A stretch of DNA of 64,000 bases from an uncultured Verrucomicrobia subdivision 3 bacterium (GTDB taxonomy: Bacteria > Verrucomicrobiota > Verrucomicrobiia > Limisphaerales > UBA11358). The position numbers were made by a program, and so were the translations under genes. Each line of letters opens with the position of its first letter. Positions within the stretch are counted from its first letter, which is position 1. Below the pieces are notes generated by a model. It worked only from the letters and a program-made list of their open reading frames with translations, had not been told where the DNA came from and searched no databases. Below are positions 41,625 to 52,900 of the stretch, piece by piece. The stretch lies in the NCBI GenBank assembly GCA_903850425.1, contig CAINLR010000178.1, forward strand, positions 1-64,000, given 5' to 3'.

Positions 41625-42670
41625 ACATGAATCTTACAATTTCGGCCACGCTGGATCCGGCGGCCAGTCCGTCATTGCGCTGCTGGTTAAGGAATGATGG
41701 AGCGCGGGCTTTGGCCCGCTTCAACCGTCATGGCGGAGGGGCGCTTGCAATGCCCGACGCGTCCCGAGCGCCAGAGCTGATGCGGCGCGAACATCGCGCT
41801 CTCGCCGCCTTTTCCCTTGTGGAAGTGCTCGTGGCGGTGTCGTTGATGTCGCTCATCGTCATCGCCTTGATGACGGTGTTCAGCAGCACGCAGCGGGCGT
41901 TCCGTGCCAGTGTCACGCAGACGGACGTGCTCGAAGGCGGTCGCGCGGCGGTGGAATTGATTGCCCAGGATTTGCGGCAGACCACGCCGTCGGGTGGCAC
42001 GAACAACGGGCCGGTGAATTTTTTCTCACTCGATAATTTCTACCTTCCTGCGCCAGTCTATTCGCCGTTGATTCAAACCCTACCGGGTAGTAGCGCGCAG
42101 CGGACCAACTTGTTGAACTATTTTTTCCTGCTTTCCCGGCAAAATACGAAATGGAACGGCGTTGGCTATGTGGTCAATGCGGCGAATACCAGCCCGCTCT
42201 ATCCGCTCTATCGGTTCTCTGAGGAAACCAACACCTCCGTCTCGCCGCGAGTATTGTTCGATCATTTCATGTATGCGATCAACAACTCGCAGTGGACGAA
42301 CCTAAGTCATCTCGTGGACGGCGTCGTCCAACTCTCCGTGCGCGCCTCCGATCCCAGAGGCGGTCAGTTGACCAACACCTACCAGTTTCAGTCGGGCCGG
42401 TGGTTCACCAACAAGAACATCCTGTTCTATCCGCCGGCGGTGACCGCCGGCGTCCAGCGCGAAACCGGCTATTATTTCTACAGCAACACCGTGCCCGCCT
42501 CGGTGGAATTGCAGATTGGGCTGCTGGAAGACCGCTCGTTGCAACGCGCGCAATCCTTGCCCTATAACTCCGCGGCGCAGTTGAACTATCTCAAGCAGCA
42601 AGCCGGCCATGTGCATCTCTTTCGCCAGCAGGTGACCATTCCCAATCTCGACCCGACCGCCTACCAATGA
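41621..42670 (+). CDS. pseudopilin resembling Verru_Chthon cassette protein C
   Basis: 349 residues from a GTG at 41621 that overlaps the previous stop (GTGA); ATG at 41627 is possible. Prepilin motif LAAFSLVEVLVAVSLMSL, cleavage A63/F64, Glu at +5, then a GspJ-like helix (VFSSTQRAFRASVTQ, GRAAVELIAQDLRQ). The 63-residue leader is far longer than normal and is encoded partly by a palindrome-bearing repeat (GCGGGC / GCCCGC at 41704-41719), so repeat insertion has stretched it. The true start could also lie closer to the motif (ATG at 41750 or 41780). Member of the same transcription unit. Confidence 0.8.
   Translation: MNMNLTISATLDPAASPSLRCWLRNDGARALARFNRHGGGALAMPDASRAPELMRREHRALAAFSLVEVLVAVSLMSLIVIALMTVFSSTQRAFRASVTQTDVLEGGRAAVELIAQDLRQTTPSGGTNNGPVNFFSLDNFYLPAPVYSPLIQTLPGSSAQRTNLLNYFFLLSRQNTKWNGVGYVVNAANTSPLYPLYRFSEETNTSVSPRVLFDHFMYAINNSQWTNLSHLVDGVVQLSVRASDPRGGQLTNTYQFQSGRWFTNKNILFYPPAVTAGVQRETGYYFYSNTVPASVELQIGLLEDRSLQRAQSLPYNSAAQLNYLKQQAGHVHLFRQQVTIPNLDPTAYQ
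41704..41719. repeat. palindrome in the leader codons of the C-type pseudopilin
   Basis: GCGGGC, TTTG loop, GCCCGC. I recall this GCGGGCTTT(A/G)GCCCGC form as a frequent dispersed palindrome in Verrucomicrobiota and Planctomycetota genomes. Confidence 0.5.
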
Positions 42671-42675
42671 AACTC

Positions 42676-42771
42676 AAGTCAACATTCAACATTCAACAGC
42701 CAACAGCCAGAGGCTGCAGGACTCGCGCCATTCGATGTTGGGAGTTGAATGTTCGAGGTTGAATGTTTCCC
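42676..42771. repeat. inverted pair of 7-bp repeat tracts around the start of the PilX-like gene
   Basis: Left arm (about 42676-42709) reads CATTCAA, CATTCAA, CAGCCAA, CAGCCAG; right arm (42737-42771) reads GTTGGGA, GTTGAAT, GTTCGAG, GTTGAAT, GTTTCCC. The arms are complementary and could fold into a long imperfect hairpin with a 27-nt loop. Confidence 0.8.
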
Positions 42772-45700
42772 GTTCTCCCCGTCACGCCTCCCGCCGCCCG
42801 CATCAATCCCGCAGCGGCATCGCCCTGGTCATCACGCTCATCATGCTCTCGGTGACGCTGGTCATGGCCGTGGCGTTTCTGGCCCTGGCCCGGCGCGAAC
42901 GCGGCGCGGTGACCGTCACCACCGACACCACCACCGCGCGGCTCGCGATGGAGTCCGCCCTGGCCCAGGCCCAGGGACAGATCATCGCCAACATTCTCGC
43001 CTCCACCAACCTCGGGGCTTATAATTACGGTCTGCTCGTCTCGACCAATTATCAGAACCCTTTCGGCTATGTTCCCGGGTTCCCAAATCCGACCAATGTG
43101 AACTATGATTACCGTTTCGATAACAATCTATTCACGCCGGACGATCGGATTCAGAACATCGCCAATCTCTACTTCCTGCCGCGCCCGCCGGTGTTCGTCA
43201 CCACCAACCGCGCCACCGGCTCGAATGAGTTTCGCTATTTTCTGGACCTGAACCGCAACGGCAAGTTTGAGGCCAATGGCTTGGTGGCCAACGTGGATAG
43301 TTTCGGGTTTACGAACGGCACGATTCCCGAAATCGGCGATCCCGAGTGGGTGGGCATCCTGGAACGTCCCGACCAGCCGCATGGTCCCAACAATAAATTC
43401 CTGGCGCGCTACGCCTTCTTCGCCCAGCCCATCGGCAATTCGCTCGACTTGAACTATATTCACAACCAGGCGCTGAATAGTGTCCTGGGCGGGGCGGACG
43501 GCTTCTTCCGCAACGAAGGGGTTGGCTCCTGGGAATTGAATCTCGCGGCCTTTCTGGCGGATTTGAACACGAACCAGTGGAACCCGCCCACGGTCGTGAA
43601 CCCCGCCATCAATCCCTACCTCTATCGGCAGCCCGCCTTTTTCAATACGGGTGCGGCGTTTGAAGATGCCTACGCGCTACTGGTCTGGCGCTACGCCAAA
43701 TATAATCTGCTCGCGTTTCCTTCCGGTGCCGCGAATGACGCCTTGTTGAATTGGGGGGTTGACGTCTATTCCATTGGTCCGTTGATGACGAATACTTTCC
43801 TGCCGTTTGCCACGCCGCCGATCAGAAAATACTGGGCCGGCTCGGACAATACCAATCGCTACTTTGCGCTGCCGTCCGATCTCTTTGACACCAGCAAGGG
43901 GTTGGGCAACTTTCCTAATCATTTGCTGGCCGCCAGCACCAATGTATCCACCTACGACCGCTATACCTTCTACCGGATGCTGGACGAACTCGGCACCGAC
44001 TCGGCGCTGCTGGACAGCCGGATGAACCTGAACTATTCCAACGTGCTCGTGTCCTATAGCGGCAGCAGCTCGGGAAGCATGGTTACAAACATAGCGGTTG
44101 TTCCCTTTGCCGAGACAAACGCTATGCCGTGGCGGCCGCTCGACTTTTTCACTGCCGCCGCCGACCGGATGTTGCGGCACTACACCACCAACTGGTTCGC
44201 CGCCAATCCCCGGAGCTATCTGTGGACTTACTATGGCCTGACGACCAATGACTATAAAAATTATTATATCGCCCCGAATGGACTGGGGCTGACCAATCTT
44301 CCCTTCTATGGCATGACCAACCAGGTGCCAGCCTTTGGGATTACCAACATACCCGTCTATGTCTATGTAAATGGCCATTTAGATGGCCATTCGGGCTATT
44401 CACCGGCGGTGAACCGGCTGCTCCAGCTTGCCGCGAACCTATATGACGCCTCGACGAATACGTTTTATCCGTCCGTGTTCCGGCCGGTTTTCTATCGCGA
44501 CAGTGCGGGCAGTCTATTCATCAACAGTTATGTGGATATTTCAAAAGCTAACACTATAGCCGTTGGAACTCCTCCACTTGATCTGCCAGTGTTTGACGAT
44601 TCTCTTCTCCGGCTAGGCGCAGGTGTGAACGAGGATAAAGGAAATGCCTACGGAGTGCCGTGGATCATCGGGGCGAAGAAGGGCCTGCCCAACTTCAATG
44701 AACTCTACATGCGCAATGCGGTGCAGTTGACCCGCAAGCTGGAAGTGACGCGCGCTACTGCGAGTAAGAAAGGTGCTGACGCCACTAACCAGATGTTCGT
44801 CATGAGCATCACCAACCGCCTGGGCTTTTCCTTTTGGAATTCCTACAACACGAACTATGTGGCCAGTGTTCCCAATGGCCTGACGGTGTGTTTCCATGAC
44901 CTCATCAGCATGGGGTTGACCAATAATGCACCTAAGGCTTGGCAGTCTTTTTATGGCCAATATACCACGTTTCCATACACCTTTATCACCAACCTGAATT
45001 CCTGGACAGGTTCAACCTGGACCAACTACGGGATAAGCTCGCAGAGTTCACCGGTGAACGGACAAGCGGTGTCGCAGTCATTCATCGCGGGTGTCTATGA
45101 TTTTCCGTTCCTGCCGGAGTCCATTTTCCGGGCGAGTCTCAACGACTTTGTGCCGGTTGCCTTGAATCCCAACCCGCTCTGGGAGACCACCGGCCCCAGC
45201 GTGCCGGTCTTTCCGCAATTCGGTTTGATGACGACCAACCGGGTGCAGGCCATCATTCTCGACGGCAATCACGTCATAGATTATGTGCAACTCAGTGGTC
45301 CGAATGGGGCAAGGTCGCTAAACGCGGAAATCATGCCCAAGGTGAACGACAACCTTAATACCATTGCTAACATGTGGAGCACGAACCAGAATGCATTTAA
45401 GACGGCCTACGGTGTGGCTAATCAGATAGAGGTTTCCAGAAAACCATCGCTGATTCCTGGCATTTCTTGGAAGACGCCGCCGCTCATGCCGCAGGGAATC
45501 AACACCGTGGACTTGGAAGCACAGTATTTTGACGCGTTCTTCACGGGCGTCCCCTTAAGTGTAACGGTCGGTGATCATACACGCACCGTATTCAACACCA
45601 ATTTGATCGAGCAGGTTCCTTACACGCCGACGCGCACGGCGTGGGACTTTGTCTTGTGGCAGGCCAACGATCCACTGGTGCATTATATCTCCAGCGATTT

Positions 45701-46799
45701 GAATACCACTACCCGCGATACCCATCCGGACACCAGCGATAATTTGATCAACAAGGCGATGCCTAACCCATCGCTCGTCACCGCCGGAGACCGCTATCAG
45801 CCGTGGGGCCGCAACCAGCAAATGGCTTTCCTCGGCGAAACTTCGGTGGATACCAACCAATATAATTTGCGCTTCCGCGATCCGCTCGTGTGGGGTTCGG
45901 ACGACTGGCATTTTCCGACGGGCAAATATCCGGCCGTCGGCTGGCTTGGCCGCGTGCATCGCGGCACGCCGTGGCAGACGGTGTTCCTGAAGCAGCGCGA
46001 TGTGCTGGATGAGACGATCACCACGCCGGGCGGAATCGCCAACGTCGGCGTCAACACCTGGGCGCAGTGGACCGGCGACACGCAAACCGTCTTTAACCAG
46101 CAATACGACGCGGTCAATTCCGCGCCGTTGCAGGACCGCGATTTGTTCGACCTCTTCACGACGCAGTTCAATGACAACGCCACGCGCGGCACCCTGTCCG
46201 TGAACCAGACGCATCTCGCCGCGTGGAGCGCGGTGTTCAGCGGCCTCGTGGCCTTGACCAACTACACCGATGTGCCTGCCAGCTTCACCGCGCCGTGGGT
46301 CACCAACCTCATCGTGTCGCCCGCCGGGGTGGACGGCAACAACTCCGCCCTCGGCCAGTTGGTGAATGGTCCGCATGGCATTTTCCAGACGCGCGCGGCG
46401 TTCACCAATGCGGACGGCTTGGTGGGCGCCTTTGAACATGTCGGCGATATTTTGAGTGTGCCGGCATATTCGGAACAATCGCCGTTCCTGAATTTCAACC
46501 CGGAACAGCAGCGCTTCGACCTCAGCGACGAACTCTACGAATGGCTGCCGCAGCAGACGCTGGGACTGTTGCGGTGCAGCAGCGCGCCGCGCTATGTGGT
46601 CTATGGCTACGGCCAGACGCTGACGCCCGCGCCCGGCGGCGAGTTCCTGGGCAGCGGCAACTATTTCAAGCTGGTGACAAATTATCAGGTGACGGCGGAG
46701 ACCGCCGTGCGCGCGGTGCTGCGAGTGGAGAAGCAGGTGACGCCGACCAGCACCAACTATTCGACGGTGATCGAGAGTTACAACCTGCTGCCGCCTTGA
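42735..46799 (+). CDS. large PilX-like protein resembling Verru_Chthon cassette protein A
   Basis: 1354 residues. The N-terminal RSGIALVITLIMLSVTLVMAVAFLALARRER helix (about residues 26-56, written here in two overlapping ideas: prepilin-like GIALVITLIML then VAFLALARRER) lacks Glu at +5, as in PilX/GspK-type proteins. The ERGAVTVTTDTTTARLAMESAL helix follows, then an 1100-residue Asn/Thr/Tyr/Pro-rich region without recognisable domain. It matches cassette protein A in size and start type. The start is uncertain: an ATG at 42667 overlaps the previous stop but is in another frame and runs to a stop at 42760, so a repeat insertion appears to have broken the original start. Codon use and length support expression. 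Confidence 0.78.
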   Translation: MLGVECSRLNVSRSPRHASRRPHQSRSGIALVITLIMLSVTLVMAVAFLALARRERGAVTVTTDTTTARLAMESALAQAQGQIIANILASTNLGAYNYGLLVSTNYQNPFGYVPGFPNPTNVNYDYRFDNNLFTPDDRIQNIANLYFLPRPPVFVTTNRATGSNEFRYFLDLNRNGKFEANGLVANVDSFGFTNGTIPEIGDPEWVGILERPDQPHGPNNKFLARYAFFAQPIGNSLDLNYIHNQALNSVLGGADGFFRNEGVGSWELNLAAFLADLNTNQWNPPTVVNPAINPYLYRQPAFFNTGAAFEDAYALLVWRYAKYNLLAFPSGAANDALLNWGVDVYSIGPLMTNTFLPFATPPIRKYWAGSDNTNRYFALPSDLFDTSKGLGNFPNHLLAASTNVSTYDRYTFYRMLDELGTDSALLDSRMNLNYSNVLVSYSGSSSGSMVTNIAVVPFAETNAMPWRPLDFFTAAADRMLRHYTTNWFAANPRSYLWTYYGLTTNDYKNYYIAPNGLGLTNLPFYGMTNQVPAFGITNIPVYVYVNGHLDGHSGYSPAVNRLLQLAANLYDASTNTFYPSVFRPVFYRDSAGSLFINSYVDISKANTIAVGTPPLDLPVFDDSLLRLGAGVNEDKGNAYGVPWIIGAKKGLPNFNELYMRNAVQLTRKLEVTRATASKKGADATNQMFVMSITNRLGFSFWNSYNTNYVASVPNGLTVCFHDLISMGLTNNAPKAWQSFYGQYTTFPYTFITNLNSWTGSTWTNYGISSQSSPVNGQAVSQSFIAGVYDFPFLPESIFRASLNDFVPVALNPNPLWETTGPSVPVFPQFGLMTTNRVQAIILDGNHVIDYVQLSGPNGARSLNAEIMPKVNDNLNTIANMWSTNQNAFKTAYGVANQIEVSRKPSLIPGISWKTPPLMPQGINTVDLEAQYFDAFFTGVPLSVTVGDHTRTVFNTNLIEQVPYTPTRTAWDFVLWQANDPLVHYISSDLNTTTRDTHPDTSDNLINKAMPNPSLVTAGDRYQPWGRNQQMAFLGETSVDTNQYNLRFRDPLVWGSDDWHFPTGKYPAVGWLGRVHRGTPWQTVFLKQRDVLDETITTPGGIANVGVNTWAQWTGDTQTVFNQQYDAVNSAPLQDRDLFDLFTTQFNDNATRGTLSVNQTHLAAWSAVFSGLVALTNYTDVPASFTAPWVTNLIVSPAGVDGNNSALGQLVNGPHGIFQTRAAFTNADGLVGAFEHVGDILSVPAYSEQSPFLNFNPEQQRFDLSDELYEWLPQQTLGLLRCSSAPRYVVYGYGQTLTPAPGGEFLGSGNYFKLVTNYQVTAETAVRAVLRVEKQVTPTSTNYSTVIESYNLLPP

Positions 46800-46818
46800 G
46801 ATGTGAAACGACTATGTC

Positions 46819-46879
46819 GTAGCCGTCGAGGTGACGAGGCTCAAATATTATTTTGGAGCCTCCTGACGTCGGCAGCTAC
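46819..46879. repeat. 24-bp imperfect inverted repeat (dispersed intergenic palindrome)
   Basis: Left arm 46819-46842 starts GTAGCCGTCGAGG and ends GGCTC; right arm 46856-46879 starts GAGCC and ends GCAGCTAC. About 18 of 24 positions pair, with a 13-nt AT-rich loop. It lies in the 154-bp gap between the PilX-like gene and the giant protease gene, and the form recalls palindromes I have seen scattered in related genomes. Confidence 0.75.
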
Positions 46880-46953
46880 TCCGCCAAAGCGCGGTAGCGT
46901 CGAGGAGCGTCAGAGCGAGTTCAAGTAGCGTGAAAATTTAGCTGAACAAAGTT

Positions 46954-49900
46954 ATGCAACGTAGAATTTGGATTTTGACGGTGGCGTGCCTGCTGGCTGT
47001 GGGGGGCGCGTGGTTATTCTGGCCGCACGCCCCGGGCGTGGCGGTGAGCGCCTCGGTCGCCCCGGCGGCGCGGCTGGTGCATCCGGGCGCCGCGCCGATT
47101 CAGTTCGCTCTGAGCGCCGCCACCACCAACGCGCATTCGGCGGTGGTGAAAACCAATCCGTTTGCCTATCGCCTGAGCAACACAACGAAAACCGTGGGCG
47201 AACTCACGGTGGCGCCGCACGCGATTCTGCTGGAGAACGCGCTGATTGATACGGCGGCCAACCGCGCACTGGATCTGCCGGCGCACTTGCGCGCGACGGC
47301 TGAACCCGGCGCTTACATCGTGCAGGCGCGCGGCCTGGTGGACGGGCCGTTCCGTGCGGTGCTGGCCGGGGCGGGCGCGCAGATTGTTTCTTACATCCCG
47401 AACAATGCGTATCTGGTGAAGCTTTCCGCCGGCGGGGCGGCGGGCTTGTCCGCCAACGCGCTCGTGCAGGCGGTGCTGCCGTTCGCGCCGTATTTCAAAT
47501 TGCAGCCGTCGCTGCTGGGGCTGGCGGTGGAGCAGAAGCCGCTGCCGTCGGGCCAGGTGTTGACGCTCGGACTCTTCAGCGAGGGCGCGGCGGCCACGGT
47601 GGCGCAACTGGAAAAAATGGGCGGCAAAATTGTGGCGACGGACCGCTCGCCGTTCGGACCGATTGTGCGGGTGCAGCCGCCGGCGGACTGGATTGCGATG
47701 GTGCAATTGCCCGGCGTGCAGCGCGTGGAACCGACGCGGCGGCGCGAGGTGGCGAATGATATGTCGCGGACGACGATCGGGGTTTCCGCCGACACGGTGA
47801 CCAATGTGACTTACCTTGGTTTATCCGGCTCGAACGTGCTGGTGGAAGTGAACGACACCGGCATTGATGTGAATCATCCCGACTTCACCACCGGCGGCAA
47901 TCCCACCACGGCGGGAGCCGCGCCCATCCGGGTGATCGGTGACTCGACGAATAGTTTGTGGGATGTGAGCGGCCACGGCACGCACGTCGCCGGCATCATC
48001 GCGGGCAACGGGAGCAAGAGCATCAATCCCACCAACGTGGGCGCGGCGGCGCGCGGCTCCCTCACGAACGCGGATTTTCGCGGCAAGGCGCCGCTGGCCA
48101 ATTTGTTTTCCGTGGGCTTTTCGGGGGCCAACGACAATACGTATGTTTCCGATGCCTATTTGCAGGAGACGCCGGCGCGGACGAATGCGCTGATCTCCAA
48201 CAACAGTTGGGTGAATGGCGGGGGGAATGTTTATGATTTGTCGGCGGCGAGCTATGACGCGGCGACGCGCGATGCGGTGCCGGGCCAGACCGGGCCGCAG
48301 CCGGTGCTGTTCGTGTTTGCGGCGGGCAACAATGGTGGCGGCGCAGACAACGGCGGCGGCGGCAGTTCGGACACGGTGTTGTCGCCGGGCACCGCCAAGA
48401 ACGTGATCACCGTCGGCTCGCTCGAACAGTTCCGCAACATCACCAACACCTATCAGCCGCTGGGCAGCACGAATGAGACGCTCGTGTGGGATGGCGAGAC
48501 AAGTTCCGGTTCGCAGGTGGCGGCCTATTCGTCGCGCGGCAACGTGGGCGTGCAGACCGAAGGCGACTACGGCCGCTTCAAGCCGGACGTGGTGGCGCCG
48601 GGAACCTTCGTGGTTTCGACGCGTTCGACCACGTGGGACAAAGTGGCCTATTACAACCGGACGAATTACCATAATGAATTTTCCTCGTATGATCTGTATG
48701 TGGATACGAACACGCTGGCCTATGGCGGCGCGAATGTGCCGATCAACGCAGTGTCGGTGCGGATCCAGGCGGTGCCGAACAGTCATTCGCCCACGCCCTT
48801 TCCCATTCTGCCGCTTTACATCTCCTCGACGACGGTGCCCGATCCCACGGATGGGACGACGTATGATTTTGTTTCGAGCAACAACGTGATTTCCATCCCG
48901 CCGGACAACGGCGGCACGATCACCGACATCGGGTCGCTTTTGAATGGCGGCTTTGTCTGCGCGGTGGCCGACGGCACGAACATTCCCGTCAACTTCGATC
49001 TGCGCATCCAGGTGGTCACGACCAACGACTACGGCAATCTGCTCGAGGTGTTGAGCAATCTCAACGAGACGCTCGGGCCGTATTATTACTACGAGACCGG
49101 CACCAGCATCGCGGCTCCGTCGGTGTCGGGCACGCTGGCGCTGATGCAGGATTTTTTCACCAACACGCTGCACACCACGCCCAGCCCCGCGCTGCTCAAG
49201 GCGATGCTCATCAACGGCGCGCGGTTGAGCACCGGCTACAACGAATACATGGTGACCAACAGCATTAATTACGAAGGCTGGGGCCTGGTGAATCTGCCGA
49301 ACTCCATTCCGTCCGCGCTGACGAACACCACCGTCAGCGTCAGCAACGGCGTGCCGATGTTTTTCCTGGATCAAAGCCCGACCAATGTGCTGGCCACGGG
49401 CGACAGCCGGACTTACAACGTGAGTGTGCCGACGCCCGCCGCGCGCAACCAAATGATGCGCATCACGCTGGCGTGGACGGATCCGCCGGGCAATCCCGCC
49501 GCCGGCGTCAAGCTCGTCAACAACCTGGACCTGGTGGTGACCAACCTCGCCACCGGCGCGGTCTATTACGGCAACAATCTCACGGCGGCCACGACGCCGT
49601 TCAGCGTGGTCGTCAATTCCAACACGTCGCCGGACTCGGTGAACAATGTGGAGAACGTGTTTCTGCCGGTGCCGCTGGGCACGAACTACGCCGTGACCGT
49701 CATCGGCCGCAACGTCACGGTCAACGCGGTGACCCTGGAGCAGACGAACATCGTGCAGGATTACGCGCTGGTGATTTCCTGCGGCGACAGCGCGAACACC
49801 AACGGCATCACGGTCACGCCGGCGGTGGCGAATGTTCCCGGTCCGGGGCAGCCGATCACCTATGTCGGCAACACGAATTCGATTTATTACAACCAGGTTT

Positions 49901-52900
49901 CCGGGGCGAACGCGCCGTGGTTGAGCACCAACACCAGTCTCTTCGGCACCAACTCGCCTTACTTCACCAACGCGAGCCTGAGCATCGGCCAGACGAACCA
50001 ATGGCATTTCTTCATCGTGACGAATACGACGCCGTGGACCAACGCGGCCTTCATCGTCTTTCTGCCGAACACGCTGGCGATTCCGCGCCTCGGCGTGTTC
50101 GCCGGCACCGACGCCAACGCGACCCGGCCCGAGGCGGATCTGGATATGTTTGTCACCAGCCCGTTGACGGATCCGAATGCCGGCGGCCTGACGAATCTGA
50201 ATCCGGTGACCATTTCGAATTGCGTGCAGGGTGTGTTGGGTGACGCCACCGCGCTGAACCGGGGCGGCACGGAGTTTGTGGTCTATTCCAACTCCACGCT
50301 GGGGCAGGTGTATTACATCGGCGTGCAGGCCGAGGACCAGATGGCGGCACAATTCGCCTTCCTGCCGATCTTCAGCCAGGAGCCGTTCAGCCGGGCCGAC
50401 GCCAATGGCAACCAGATTGTGACCGGCCTGCTGCTGCCGGCGGAGATTCCTGATGGGAACAACGCGCATCCGGGCCGCGCCTTGGTGATGGGCCTGGCGA
50501 CGATGCCAATGCAGGTCGGCGGCCTGACGGTGTCCAATGCGATCACCCATCAGAATTTCGGCGACCTCCTCGGCGTGCTGACGCATGGAACCCGCGGATC
50601 CGCGGTCTTGAACAACCATGACGGCCTGCCCAATCCGGTCATCGACTACACCACCGTCTATAACGACGACGGGTTGCCGAACACGCGGCACACAGATGGG
50701 CCGGGTTCGTTGCGCGCCTTCCGGGGCCAGGAGGCCATTGGCCCGTGGATATTGTCGGAGATTGATGATTCAATGACCCAGACCGGGGCCGTGACGGGCC
50801 TTACATTTATCATCCGGCCGCACCGGGATTTGCGCAAAGGGTTGATCACCGTGTCGGTCCCGGCCGGTTCCTGGTTCTATGATTATGTGGATGTGCCGGT
50901 GGGCTACACGAATATCACCGTGGTCGCCACCAACCTGCCGCCGACCAGCGTTCCGCCAATCGTGCTGGCGCTCCAGTTTAACACCGAGCCGACGATCAGT
51001 AACAACATCGCCATCGTCGGCCTGACCAACGGCACGCCGCCAGGCAACTTGATTTCGGACGGGCCGCCGCTCGCCCCCGGCCGTTACTTTGTCGGCGTGT
51101 TCAACCCGGACACGATTGATCATGACGTGGTGCTCGGGGCTTTTCTCACGTTCGACCCGTCGGCGATTACCCGGCTGAATTTCAAGTCGGCGGCCCCGGT
51201 GCCATTGTTGGATGACGCGGTGACCTATGACTACATGTATGTCACCAACACCGCGCCGATTCAGGAGTTCAACGTCGGCCTGCGCGTGGATCACCAGCGG
51301 ATTTCGGATCTGGCCTTTCACCTGATCAGCCCCGACGGCTCGCGCTTTCTGCTGATGGAAAACCGCGGTGGCCAGAGCACCAACGGCTGCGGTCTCACCA
51401 TCATCACCACGAATATCATTGACGTCCCGGCCAATGGCGGCGCGGCGGCGCAGACCAACTATATTGACACCGGCATGGTCTCCGGCACGCTGCCCATCAC
51501 TTACAACTTCTACACCGCGCCGGATGAAATGACGGTCTATTACGGCACCAACATCGCGCCGGAAAATCTGATTCTGGACACGGGCTTCACGAATAATCCC
51601 AGCCTCGGCGGCGGCGCGCAGAACACGCAGCCGGAAACCCTCCTGGTGACGTTCCCGCCGCCCACCGCCACGGTGTCGTCCACGATCCTGACGATCATCA
51701 TGAACCAATTTGGCAACCCCAATACCAACACCGCCTGGTGGTATCGGGCGGGCGGCGTGTTGACCAACTTCGAATACCTCACCTTCACCGAGGATACCAA
51801 TCAAACGATGACGCCCATCAAGTTTGCCGCGACCCCGTTGGTGCCGTTGACGATTACGAACTTCGTCATCCAGACGAACATTACTTTTCTGACGAACAGC
51901 ATTACACTCGTTTCTAATAGTTTCGAAGCGCCGGTCGTGGCGGGCAATTACCTGGCCGGCAGCAGCGCGGACAATTGGCTGGTTGTCAGCAATCAGGTGA
52001 GCGTGATCCGTGACTTGACGAACGTGAATGCTGGAGCCCAATTTCTCGCCTTGGCCAGCGGCACGATTTCCCGTTCGTTGCCGACCCAGGCCGGAGCCAC
52101 CAATATTTTACGATTCGCTTATCGCGGTCCGGGGGCGCTGGGTCTATGGCGTGGGGAGAATAACCCCGCCGATTCGGTTGGTCCCAACGATGGCGTGCTG
52201 ACAAATGGGGCTGGTTTTTTTCACGGCCAGGTTAATCAGTCGTTTAGTTTCAATGGTGCCGGCCAATTTGTCCATGTGCCCGCGTTTACGAACCTCAATG
52301 CGATCGGCAACCAGATGTCCATTGACTTCTGGATGTTTGCCAATGCCAGCAATTCAATGAACACGATCCAAGGACTAGTGGACACCGATCATTATGGCAT
52401 TGAAATATCGCCGGGATTTAGTGCGCGGATCGGAGTCAATTTTTACGTTGATACCACCAGTGGTTCAGCTTTGATATCCTCGGTGAATGGTGGGGGCATC
52501 GTCGTGACCTCGAATGCCTGGCACCACATTGCCGGGGTTTACGACGGCACCAAGATCCAGTTGTATATTGACGGCCTGCCCGCTGGAAGTTCTGCGGCGG
52601 CTTCGGGGAATCTCCAGCCGATGTTGGCCACGAGTTATCTCAGCATTGGCTCGGATGATGGCCGGACCTATTGCGGCTGTGGTGGACGATATTTCAATGG
52701 ACTGATTGATGAAGCCACCCTTTACAAACGCGCGCTTTCGTTCGCAGAGATTCAGGCGATATACAATGCGGGAATTCTTGGCAAATATGATCAGGCGGCG
52801 GCCTTTCCGCAAAATCTGGCCAAGCTGAATTTAGCGCTGTCAGGCGTGAGCACCAATTTGCTTTTTGGTTCCAATACCAATTGGCAGACGAACACAATCA

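Noticed and set aside
47821-50691. A 956-residue minus-strand open frame opposite the giant protease gene.
   Set aside because: Antisense shadow with Arg/His-rich composition; the plus strand carries the S8 triad and modules.
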